A stretch of DNA of 64,000 nucleotides from Candidatus Krumholzibacteriota bacterium (GTDB lineage Bacteria; Krumholzibacteriota; Krumholzibacteriia; JAJRXK01). The position numbers and the translations under genes were made by a program. A model generated the notes under the pieces. It had not been told where the DNA came from. It saw only the letters and a list, made by a program, of their open reading frames with translations, and did not search any database. Shown here piece by piece: positions 1 through 7,005 of the stretch (its first letter is position 1; each line of letters opens with the position of its first letter). The stretch lies in NCBI GenBank assembly GCA_024276305.1, contig JAJRXK010000108.1:72172-136171 (forward strand), read 5' to 3'.

Positions 1-2
1 GG

Positions 3-641
3 GGCCCCATCGTCCTCGATGTGGGGACCATCGCGAGGGGACGGAAGAGCTTGGCCCAGATCCTGGGCCACGAGCTCTCCCATGTCTATCTCGGGCAGCG
101 CCTGGAGGGAATCCGGCCGCCGATGTGGTTCGTGGAGGGCGTCGCTCAGGCCCAATCCGGAGAGTGGCGCTTCTCGGATACCCTGGGCCTCGTAGGCGCG
201 GCTTCGACCCGCCGGCTTCCCGAGCTGAACGAGCTGCACGACCGATTTCCCCGAGGAGGTCAGAGTGCGGCCCTCGCCTATCGCATCGCAGTGCGTGCGG
301 TCCTCGAGCTCGAGCGTCGCTTCCCGGAACAAGGGGGGTGGAGGGCGGTGTTGGGGGCGGTCTCCCGGACCGGCCGATTCGACCTCGCCTTCGCACAGAC
401 CTATGGGCTGCGGGCTCCGGTCTTCGAGCGAGAGGTCGCCCTCCGCTTGCGCTACCGCTACGGCTGGATTGCAGCTCTGGCGGGGGCGGGGTCGCTCTTC
501 TCCGCCATGACTCTGCTCTTCCTGGTGGGCTATGGCCGCAAGCGTTTGCAGATCAGAAGGCGTTTGCGGGAAATGGAAGTGGAAGAGCGACACCTCGACG
601 AAGCGGAGCCATCGGCCACCGGAGGGCCACCGTCGGTCTAG
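3..641 (+). CDS. Zinc metalloprotease-like membrane protein (peptidase MA-like), 5' truncated by window edge
   Basis: The reading frame is open back to the first bases of the window, so the true start lies outside; a GTG at 21 is the first possible internal start. The visible part carries an HExxH zinc-protease motif (GHELSHVYLG) near residue 20, followed about 20 residues later by WFVEGVAQ, the E-G-[IV]-A type third-ligand region of peptidase MA/gluzincin-like families. A single hydrophobic segment near the C-terminus (around 475-530) is followed by a basic, charged tail, suggesting a membrane-anchored protease whose catalytic domain faces away from the cytoplasm. The substrate cannot be told. 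The stop TAG shares the palindrome CTAG with the stop of the convergent methyltransferase gene. Family assignment rests on the motif only. Confidence 0.65.
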   Translation, partial: GPIVLDVGTIARGRKSLAQILGHELSHVYLGQRLEGIRPPMWFVEGVAQAQSGEWRFSDTLGLVGAASTRRLPELNELHDRFPRGGQSAALAYRIAVRAVLELERRFPEQGGWRAVLGAVSRTGRFDLAFAQTYGLRAPVFEREVALRLRYRYGWIAALAGAGSLFSAMTLLFLVGYGRKRLQIRRRLREMEVEERHLDEAEPSATGGPPSV

Positions 642-1399
642 ACCTTGCGGAAGACCATGGTCTCGGTGGTTCCGGGGCGCATGGCCACGTGAAAGCTCCC
701 CCGCACTTCACATCCTCCTCGGGCGAAGAGGTCGACGACCCACTCTCGGGCGACCATGCTCTGCGGATAACGGATCCCGGAGTCCAACCAGGCTCGCAGC
801 CGCGACGCATCGAGGCACTCTTCGGTCAGCACGTCGCAGACGATATGCCCTCCGGGCCGGACCACTCGGATCATCTCTCGAAAATAGCGGCTGATGCTGA
901 GAATCCCGAGACCGGGGAATACCTTGTGCGCCTGCACGAGGTCCATCGAGGCGTCCTCGGTGAAGGCAAGACTTCGTCCGTCCGCCTCGTGGGCGATGAC
1001 GTCGTACTCGTCTTTCAGCCATTCGCGCCACTCGATCGCCGTCTCGTAGATCTCGTAGCGGTGGGGTCGGCACCGTCTCATGACTCGTGAGAGGTAGCGC
1101 CCGGAACCCGGGCCGATTTCGCAGACTCCGGTGACCGGCCGGTGGAAGACGCCGAGCTCCTCCATCCCGTCGAGGGTGGCCTGGGTCGCTCCATGGGCTC
1201 GGTAACGAAACTCGATGTAGTCCTCGAGGGACATCGCGGCGGCTTCGGCGGCTTGGCGAGTTTCTCGGAAGGGGATGAATTGGCTGAAGCGTTCGTCTTC
1301 CAGTTCCCAAGTTCGGACGAGCTCGAAGTGTTTCCAGTGCAGCGCCACATTCAGGGCGTGCAGAGCAGTTCGGACGACCGAGGATCGTCTCATGGGCAT
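638..1399 (-). CDS. SAM-dependent methyltransferase (class I)
   Basis: A protein of about 253 residues with a clear class I methyltransferase motif I (VCEIGPGSGRYL) and, further on, an acidic motif followed by 'DLVQAHKVFPGLG' and 'VRPGGHIVCDVL', the usual post-motif strand of Rossmann methyltransferases. The first 75 residues are helical and may bind the substrate. I chose the ATG at 1399 because an AGGA lies about 10 nt before it; a TTG at 1447 would add 16 residues of unlikely composition. It lies 72 nt downstream of the Cys-rich gene on the same strand and is probably co-transcribed with it. The neighbouring sugar epimerase suggests glycan or surface-metabolite methylation, but the substrate is unknown. 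Confidence 0.75.
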   Translation of the reverse strand: MPMRRSSVVRTALHALNVALHWKHFELVRTWELEDERFSQFIPFRETRQAAEAAAMSLEDYIEFRYRAHGATQATLDGMEELGVFHRPVTGVCEIGPGSGRYLSRVMRRCRPHRYEIYETAIEWREWLKDEYDVIAHEADGRSLAFTEDASMDLVQAHKVFPGLGILSISRYFREMIRVVRPGGHIVCDVLTEECLDASRLRAWLDSGIRYPQSMVAREWVVDLFARGGCEVRGSFHVAMRPGTTETMVFRKV

Positions 1400-1471
1400 T
1401 CGGCAATCCTGAGCAGGGAAGGATCTGGCCCCAGGAGCATAGCACAAATGCTCCTGGCCGGGGAAAGCGGC

Positions 1472-2074
1472 CTATCGGCGCCGGGTCGGCATCCAGCGTC
1501 GCCCCTGGCGACTCCACACTGGGATTCTCCGGCCCTTCTGGCCGAAGCTTCTGCGAAGAGTGGTGCTGTGATCGTGGTAGAAGTCGCGTTCGGTCTCGGA
1601 CCACGAGAAGGCGAGCTCCCACATCGAAATCGCCTGGTCGATGTAGTCCTGGCGGATGGGGTGGCGGCTCGCGACCAGAGGGCAGAGCCCTTCGAAGTCG
1701 AAGTTGTACACCAAACCCACCAATTCGTCGTCGTGATCGAGGTAGGGTTCGAAGGGGAAGGTGCGGCAGACGATCGATCGGTTTTCGCGTTCGCAGTGCT
1801 CGACGCCGCGACATTCGCACAGGCGGTCGCAGTTTCGAGTGTCCTGCATCAGCTCGCGTTGGTGGGCATTGGTGGGTCGGTAGGATCGCCAGAGTCGGGA
1901 CCGACGCCGCAGGAGCTTGTATTCGGTCTTGTAGAGCACGGGGACGATGGCCGCCTTGTCGCAACACAGGGGTATGCCGTCGTTGGTGGGAGCACAGAGG
2001 GTCCCACAGTCGAAGTCCGTGACCGGCGCATGCAGGATCTTCAGGAGTTCGGCGACCTGGGCTTCGGTGTACAT
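1472..2074 (-). CDS. Cysteine-rich protein, YkgJ-like (putative Zn/Fe-binding)
   Basis: About 200 residues with clustered cysteines: DCGTLC, LCC, CDRLCECRGVEHC, VCRTFPF and GLCPL. The arrangement (Cys cluster, then CR-[TI]-[FY]-PF, then a later Cys-Pro) resembles the YkgJ/CxxCxxCC metal-binding family, found in many bacteria with no firmly established function. The C-terminus is strongly basic. Start: ATG at 2074, with GGAG about 10 nt upstream; an in-frame GTG three bases earlier at 2077 is equally possible. It is divergent from the epimerase, with 254 nt between them, and leads into the methyltransferase gene. The family link is by cysteine pattern only. Confidence 0.6.
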   Translation of the reverse strand: MYTEAQVAELLKILHAPVTDFDCGTLCAPTNDGIPLCCDKAAIVPVLYKTEYKLLRRRSRLWRSYRPTNAHQRELMQDTRNCDRLCECRGVEHCERENRSIVCRTFPFEPYLDHDDELVGLVYNFDFEGLCPLVASRHPIRQDYIDQAISMWELAFSWSETERDFYHDHSTTLRRSFGQKGRRIPVWSRQGRRWMPTRRR

Positions 2075-2228
2075 CACTGAGCTTCTCCGGCGTCAGGAGT
2101 CTCGGGAGTCGACAGATTCCACAGATCTACCCCGATCGAGGCGAAGTGGCCAGTGGTCGTCGAAGTTGCGAGGGTGAAATGCCCGGACCCTGGCCGAATC
2201 GGAGGAACCGGCCGATCTCTTCCGAGTT

Positions 2229-2246
2229 CTGGGGAGCTCTCCCCAG
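2229..2246. promoter_or_regulatory. 18-bp inverted repeat upstream of the epimerase promoter
   Basis: CTGGGGAG and CTCCCCAG are perfect 8-bp arms around a 2-bp centre. The repeat ends 8 bp before the TTGACA box of the epimerase promoter and lies in the divergent intergenic region. A symmetrical site here is a natural operator or activator position. With a 2-nt centre it would make a poor RNA hairpin, and no T-run follows, so a terminator is less likely. Confidence 0.45.
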
Positions 2247-2254
2247 GCCCTTCT

Positions 2255-2282
2255 TTGACACCGGAGGATGCGCGCGTATTCT
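2255..2282 (+). promoter_or_regulatory. Sigma-70 type promoter of the epimerase gene
   Basis: TTGACA at 2255-2260, a 16-bp spacer, then TATTCT at 2277-2282. The -35 box is perfect and the -10 box matches 5 of 6 positions. The predicted transcript start near 2289 gives a leader of about 40 nt before the GAGGAG ribosome-binding site and ATG at 2329. Confidence 0.7.
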
Positions 2283-2328
2283 GGCAGGCCATTGTCATTC
2301 TTCCCACCGGACTCGAGGAGTGGATTCG

Positions 2329-3327
2329 ATGACCGATCCTCATGACGCCTACCGAGGCAAGAAGGTCTTGGTGACCGGTGGACTGGGCTGCCTGGGGAGT
2401 ACCCTCAGCCACGAACTGGTCCGGGCCGGAGCCGAGGTGACCATCGTCGACAGTCATCATCCGCTCTTCGGGGCGAATCGCGCGAACCTCGAGGGGATCG
2501 AGGATCGAGTGAGGGTGAATCTCTGCGACATTCGAGATGTCGATGCCATGAATCACTTGGTGAAAGATCAGGACTTCCTCTTTCACATCGGGATGCAGAC
2601 CAGTCACGTCGATTCGATGATCGACCCCTTCTGGGATATCGACATCAACTGTCGCGGAAACATGGTGGTCTACGAAGCGGTGCGTCACCATGCCCCCGAG
2701 TGCTATGTGATCTACGCCGGGACCCGGGGACAGTATGGAGTGCTCGATCGGGTCCCGGTCGACGAGAGCCACCGCATGCAGCCCACCGACGTCTACGGAG
2801 TGAACAAGGTCGCGGCCGAGGGTTATGGATTCGTCTACCATCGGGCCTACGACATGGCCTTCTGCAGCCTTCGGGTGAACAACTGTTATGGGCCGCGGCA
2901 CCAGATGCGCCACGCCAAGTACGGGATTCTCAACTGGTTCATCCGCCTCGCGATGGACGGCAAGACCATCCAGCTCTACGGTGACGGAGAGCAGAAGCGT
3001 GACTACAACTACGTCGAGGATGCGATCGAGGCCTTCCTTCTCGCTGGAGCACAGCGCGATCGCTGCAACGGCGAGGCCTTCAACCTGGGGAGCGGCCAGG
3101 CTCGCACCCTGCGCGAAGCCACGGAGCTCGTGGTGGAGTACGCGGGAAGCGGGGCCTACGAATTCGTCGAATGGCCTCCGGACCGGAAGGCGATCGAAAC
3201 CGGCGACTACTTCGCCGACTTCTCGAAATTCACGCGGGCCACGGGTTGGCAGCCGCGCACCGAAATGGAAGAAGGTCTTCGCCGGACGGTGACCTTTTAT
3301 CAGCAGCATCGGAAGGCCTATTGGTAG
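2329..3327 (+). CDS. NAD-dependent sugar epimerase/dehydratase (extended SDR)
   Basis: A protein of 332 residues of the extended short-chain dehydrogenase family that interconverts nucleotide sugars. Visible are the N-terminal NAD-binding glycine motif (VTGGLGCLGSTL), an acidic end to strand beta-2 (IVDSHHP), and the catalytic YGVNK (YxxxK) with an upstream GTRGQYG strand. The late RDYNYVEDAIEAFLLA segment is typical of UDP-glucose 4-epimerase and dTDP-glucose dehydratase relatives. Start: ATG at 2329 with GAGGAG 8 nt upstream, downstream of a strong promoter; in-frame codons further upstream would precede the promoter. It is followed after 37 nt by the Nudix gene. The exact sugar cannot be read from sequence; surface glycan synthesis is the likely setting. 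Confidence 0.85.
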   Translation: MTDPHDAYRGKKVLVTGGLGCLGSTLSHELVRAGAEVTIVDSHHPLFGANRANLEGIEDRVRVNLCDIRDVDAMNHLVKDQDFLFHIGMQTSHVDSMIDPFWDIDINCRGNMVVYEAVRHHAPECYVIYAGTRGQYGVLDRVPVDESHRMQPTDVYGVNKVAAEGYGFVYHRAYDMAFCSLRVNNCYGPRHQMRHAKYGILNWFIRLAMDGKTIQLYGDGEQKRDYNYVEDAIEAFLLAGAQRDRCNGEAFNLGSGQARTLREATELVVEYAGSGAYEFVEWPPDRKAIETGDYFADFSKFTRATGWQPRTEMEEGLRRTVTFYQQHRKAYW

Positions 3328-3364
3328 CGCCGCCGAATCGCCCTCGTCTTCTGGAGAACTCAGG

Positions 3365-4012
3365 ATGAAATTCGTTCTGGTCGTCGAACGCCACCACCTC
3401 TTTCCGGGTCTCTCTCCCCAGGGTTTCCTGCCTCTGGACGCAGTGGATCTGGGGGTGGTCGAGCAGCGGGGCTTCTTCGCCGAGCGGGAGTACATGGAGC
3501 GGTGCAGTCATTTCAAGCAACTGATTCCGTACATCGCTCTCCAGCTCGACGGCCAGGTGCTCTGCTATCAACGCAAGGTCCAACACAGCGAAGCCCGTTT
3601 GGGAGGGTTGTGGACTGTGGGCTTCGGGGGGCACATCGAGCCCTTCGATCGCAGCACGGATTCGGAGACCGGCGCGGGGATGTTGGAGGCGGCTGCGGGT
3701 CGAGAGCTGGAAGAGGAGACCGGTCTGGTGGTGAGTCCTGCGGCTCTGAGGGCCCGCGGCTGTATCAATAGCGAGGCCGAGGACGTGAGCAGTGTCCACG
3801 TGGGAGTGTTCTTCACCGTGGACCTGGCGGAACTCCACCTCGATCACGATGCGATTGCGGCGAAGGTCCAGGCCCAGGCCGAACCTCACCGCGTGGCCTG
3901 GAAGAGGGTGGAGGATCTGATCTCTGCGCCGACCTCGCTCCCGGCCGCCCCCCAGGACGGAGCCTGGGAGGACTGGACCGCGATCGTTCTGAAGTCGGGG
4001 GTCCTCCACTGA
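3365..4012 (+). CDS. Nudix hydrolase-like protein with an expanded Nudix loop
   Basis: A protein of 215 residues. The centre contains GGHIEPFD followed by AAAGRELEEETGL, clearly the two halves of a Nudix box (GX5EX7REUXEEXGU) that hydrolyses nucleoside-diphosphate-linked compounds using divalent metal bound by the REL-EE glutamates. About ten extra residues lie between the glycine end and the helix compared with the standard motif. The N-terminal 60 residues (phosphate- or substrate-recognition domain?) have no family I recognise. It lies 37 nt after the epimerase and is probably co-transcribed, which would fit a nucleotide-sugar or related substrate. Start: ATG at 3365; ribosome-binding site weak (GGAGA 8-12 nt upstream). 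Confidence 0.75.
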   Translation: MKFVLVVERHHLFPGLSPQGFLPLDAVDLGVVEQRGFFAEREYMERCSHFKQLIPYIALQLDGQVLCYQRKVQHSEARLGGLWTVGFGGHIEPFDRSTDSETGAGMLEAAAGRELEEETGLVVSPAALRARGCINSEAEDVSSVHVGVFFTVDLAELHLDHDAIAAKVQAQAEPHRVAWKRVEDLISAPTSLPAAPQDGAWEDWTAIVLKSGVLH

Positions 4013-4059
4013 GTTCCGGCCGGCTTCCGGAGGCCCCGCTTCGCAACCGCATCGAGCGT

Positions 4060-5388
4060 TTGCTCTCGGTCTTCACCGAGGTCCGAGCGGGTGAAGCGGC
4101 CACCGCATTGCTGCTGACCCTTGGGGTATTCTTGATCTTCACCTCTTACTACATCATCAAGCCGGTGCGGGAGGCCTTGATTCTCGCGGCCGAGAATGGC
4201 GCGGAGTACAAGAGCTACGCGGCCGCAGGCCAAGCCCTCCTGCTGCTCGTGGTGGTGGTGCCGATCTTCGGTTTTCTGGCCAGTCGACTTCCTCGTCGCC
4301 GCCTCATGCAGAGCGTCTTCCTCTTCTTCGTCGCCAATCTGGTACTGCTCTACTTCGCGGTGAAGTTCACCCCGGGGGCCAGCCTGGTGCTCGGGGTGGG
4401 ATTCTACATCTGGGTGGGAATCTTCAATCTCATGGTACCGGCGCTCTTCTGGTCCTTCGCCAACGACCTCTACTCGCCCGAAGAGGGCAAGCGCCTCTTC
4501 GTTCTGGTGGCATTCGGAGCGTCGGCCGGCGCGGTCTTCGGGGGGGGAGTGAGCTCTCGGCTCATCGGACCCTTGGGCTTGGACCAACTCTTGTTGGTGT
4601 CGGCGGCGTTGCTGGGAACGGCCCTGGCCATCTTGGTGCGGGCGGAAGGACGTCCGGTGGCGCGTTCGTCGTCGGAGTCGCAGAAGCAGGGCGAGGCGGA
4701 CTCCGCCATCGGAGGAGGATTGCTTCGCGCCTTCGCCTTGGTGCTGGAGGATCGCTACCTTCTGTCGATCGCCCTGTTGCTGCTGGTCGTGAATTGGGTG
4801 AACAGCACCGGTGAATTCGTCCTGGGAGACATCGTGCGGACCGCCATCTCGGAGCGGGGAGTCGATCTGGGCCTCGTGGGGGTGGCCCTCGACGACTATG
4901 TGGGGGAGAACATCGGGCGTTTCTACGCGGAGTTCTTCTTGGTGGTGAATGTGGTGGGAGCGGTGGTCCAACTCTTCTTGGTCTCTCGCATCCTCAAGTA
5001 CTTGAGTGTGCACCGGGCCCTGTTGATCCTGCCCGCGATCGCTTTCGTGGGCTATGGCATTCTGGCCTTCTTCCCCGTCCTGGCCGCGGTCCGATGGGCA
5101 AAGACCGCCGAGAACGCCACCGACTATTCTCTCCAGAACACGGTGCGGCAGGCGCTCTTCCTCCCCACCACTCGAGAGCAGAAGTACAACGCCAAGCAGG
5201 CCATCGACACCTTCTTCGTCCGCAGTGGAGATCTGCTCTCGGCCGGATTGGTCTTCGTGGGGATCCGTCAACTGGGCTGGGATGCCCAGGGCTTCGCCCT
5301 CTTCAACCTGGGACTCGTAGCCCTGTGGTTCGTCTTGGCCGCGGTCATCGGTCGCCGCTACCGACGGCTGGTGGCTCTGGCCAGCTGA
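4060..5388 (+). CDS. NTP/NDP-exchanger-like (TLC/MFS) membrane carrier
   Basis: A polytopic membrane protein with about 12 hydrophobic segments over 442 residues. The opening YYIIKPVREALIL and the later NDLYSPEEGKRLF segment are typical of the ATP/ADP translocase (TLC) family and its free-living relatives. In Chlamydia and Rickettsia the family imports host nucleotides; in free-living bacteria the substrate is generally not established. The TTG at 4060 is used here as the start, but the frame stays open upstream past the Nudix stop, so a start a few codons earlier (around 4009) is possible. It follows the Nudix gene closely, so a link to nucleotide or nucleotide-sugar traffic is tempting but unproven. 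Confidence 0.7.
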   Translation: MLSVFTEVRAGEAATALLLTLGVFLIFTSYYIIKPVREALILAAENGAEYKSYAAAGQALLLLVVVVPIFGFLASRLPRRRLMQSVFLFFVANLVLLYFAVKFTPGASLVLGVGFYIWVGIFNLMVPALFWSFANDLYSPEEGKRLFVLVAFGASAGAVFGGGVSSRLIGPLGLDQLLLVSAALLGTALAILVRAEGRPVARSSSESQKQGEADSAIGGGLLRAFALVLEDRYLLSIALLLLVVNWVNSTGEFVLGDIVRTAISERGVDLGLVGVALDDYVGENIGRFYAEFFLVVNVVGAVVQLFLVSRILKYLSVHRALLILPAIAFVGYGILAFFPVLAAVRWAKTAENATDYSLQNTVRQALFLPTTREQKYNAKQAIDTFFVRSGDLLSAGLVFVGIRQLGWDAQGFALFNLGLVALWFVLAAVIGRRYRRLVALAS

Positions 5389-5418
5389 GGGTCTGTCGCT
5401 GGCGGTCGCAGGAGAGAA

Positions 5419-5769
5419 TCAGACTCGGCCGGCTCGCAGTTCGTCGAGGAGCTGGGCTTCACTGATCACCCGGTCTGCACCGGCGAGGCTCGCGAGGATC
5501 GCCTGACGGCCCGCGGGTTGGTCGAGAAAGGCGATGACTTCGGCCTCGAGTCCTTGGCTCTGCTCGATGGCCTCGAGAGAGAACTCCGGAGGTTCGAGGT
5601 TGAGGTCGACCAGGATCCGCGAGGGCTCGAGTTGCAGGCCCTCCCGGAGGGTCCGGGCTTCGGTGGCCCAGTGGGTGGGTCGCTGGGCCGCGGCGGTTGC
5701 GTGGCGCAGTCGCTGACTCCTACTGACGACCAAGATCACGGTGGCCCTCCCATGGTTGCGATGGGGCAC
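5419..5769 (-). CDS. Small receiver-like protein, divergent
   Basis: A protein of 116 residues. Its alternating strands and helices resemble a response-regulator receiver: ILVVSRSQRLR as beta-1, ILVDLNLEPPEFS around the usual phospho-Asp position, EVIAFLDQ as beta-4 and GADRVISEAQLLDEL at the end. The acidic beta-1 pair is missing (SRS instead of DD) and no conserved lysine is evident, so phosphorylation is doubtful. GTG start at 5769. A TAGCCT element preceded by TGC lies 6 nt upstream (5776-5781 on the minus strand), hinting at a leaderless transcript. It lies between two plus-strand genes. Assignment is by shape only. Confidence 0.45.
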   Translation of the reverse strand: MPHRNHGRATVILVVSRSQRLRHATAAAQRPTHWATEARTLREGLQLEPSRILVDLNLEPPEFSLEAIEQSQGLEAEVIAFLDQPAGRQAILASLAGADRVISEAQLLDELRAGRV

Positions 5770-5811
5770 CCGCCGAGGCTAGCACAAAGAGGGCCTGGAG
5801 GTGAAATCCTG

Positions 5812-6552
5812 ATGCAAGGCGATCGTGATGTCGGCGAGAAATGGCTCCTCCTGGGAGGGATGGGCCGAGTGGGCCGGGCTCTGAGCCGAGCCCTCGTCGA
5901 GGGGGGAGACCGGGTGTTGGTCACCGGCCGCGACGAGGAGGAACGCGACTCCTGGGGCCGCGACTTCTCGTGGGCCGAAGGGGTCTCGGCCGAGGTGGTG
6001 GATTTCGGATCCGAAACCCAGGCCGAGTCCTTCGTCGCCGCGCTCCGATCCTTCGCTCCCGACCACGCGGTGCTGAGCTTCGGTCAGCCGGATTGCGAGG
6101 GTCGGTTGACCGAGATTCCGATGCGGGAATTCGATCGCTGTCTGCGCGATCAGCTTCGGGCCCAATTGGTGGCGGTGCGCACCGTCCTCCCTCGGCTTCC
6201 CGAGCACGGGCTCTTTCTCCTCATCAATGGCTCGACGGCGGTGGGCGCCGATGGCGGTCGGGGGTTGGTCCATGTGCCTGCGGCGGCGGCTCTGAGCCTG
6301 GCCCGGGTGCTCGCGGCCGAGCAGGAAGAGCCGGGCCCGCGGATCGCCACCCTCCTCCTCGAGGCGGCGGTCGAAGTCCCGGGACTGCCGTTGGAGCGGC
6401 AGCTCTCCGGAGAGACCTTGGCCGCGGCCCTTCGGATTCTGGCTCGACGGAGTCGGAGAGAACCCTGCGTCTTCGGCCTGGCTCCCGGAGCCGGGCTGCG
6501 GGCGGTCTCAACGACCGTGGAGGAATCGTCCGATCTCGAAGAGCTGGCCTGA
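5812..6552 (+). CDS. Short-chain dehydrogenase-like protein lacking the catalytic Tyr/Lys
   Basis: A protein of 246 residues with a classical SDR fold signature: a nucleotide-binding LGGMGRVGRAL loop at the N-terminus and INGST before the active-site helix. At the position of YxxxK (residues about 153-157) the sequence reads VPAAA, so both catalytic Tyr and Lys are gone, although the following ALSLARVLAAE helix is normal. It may bind a dinucleotide without classical oxidoreductase chemistry. Start: ATG at 5812 with GGAGGTG 8 nt upstream; earlier in-frame codons run antisense to the receiver-like gene. Its 3' end overlaps the convergent VOC gene by 45 nt. Confidence 0.7.
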   Translation: MQGDRDVGEKWLLLGGMGRVGRALSRALVEGGDRVLVTGRDEEERDSWGRDFSWAEGVSAEVVDFGSETQAESFVAALRSFAPDHAVLSFGQPDCEGRLTEIPMREFDRCLRDQLRAQLVAVRTVLPRLPEHGLFLLINGSTAVGADGGRGLVHVPAAAALSLARVLAAEQEEPGPRIATLLLEAAVEVPGLPLERQLSGETLAAALRILARRSRREPCVFGLAPGAGLRAVSTTVEESSDLEELA

Positions 6553-7005
6553 GGGATCGCGGAGCCAGCAGGAGCGCATGCCCCACTCGGTGTCATGAGG
6601 TTCCCGGACCACTCTTCCCCCAAGGGCCACCGCCGCCTCCACGCAGCGTTCCACATCCTCGACGAGGACGGTGAAGGTGCTGCGACTCTCCTCGACTCGG
6701 GGGAGGTGGTCGACTCCGCAGACTTCGAGGAGTTGGTGTTCTTCGGCCAGGGTCAGAATGAGGGCTCCGGCCTGCAACTCGATGGCACTGGGAGACTCGT
6801 AGCGTCGGTCGAAGCCGAAGGCGCCTTCGTAGAAATCGCAGAGTTCCTCGATGTCCGTGGCATAGATCGCCACGTAGGCCATGTGGGGCTGGCGCTGAAT
6901 GGCTTCGAGGTCACTGCCCGGCATGTCCGCCAACTCGGATTGGAGCTGGCGTTCGAGTTCGAGCATCTCCGCGTCGAGGTGATCCGAGGATTCATCGGAG
7001 TTCAC
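6508..7005 (-). CDS. VOC-superfamily (glyoxalase/bleomycin-resistance-like) protein
   Basis: A protein of 165 residues. After a charged N-terminal helix of about 40 residues comes a glyoxalase-type fold: HMAYVAIYATDIEELCDFYEGAFGF, a typical first half with F-Y at the helix, then FTVLVEDVERCVEAAVALGGRVVREPHDTEWGMRSCWLRDPSGQLFEIGRF, ending in the DP-x-G-x-x-[FI]-E metal-ligand strand. The family includes lyases, dioxygenases and binding proteins; substrate unknown. The start ATG overlaps the stop of the upstream phosphodiesterase-like gene (ATGA, 7002-7005), so the two are translationally coupled. Its 3' end overlaps the SDR gene tail-to-tail. Confidence 0.75.
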   Translation of the reverse strand: MNSDESSDHLDAEMLELERQLQSELADMPGSDLEAIQRQPHMAYVAIYATDIEELCDFYEGAFGFDRRYESPSAIELQAGALILTLAEEHQLLEVCGVDHLPRVEESRSTFTVLVEDVERCVEAAVALGGRVVREPHDTEWGMRSCWLRDPSGQLFEIGRFLHGR

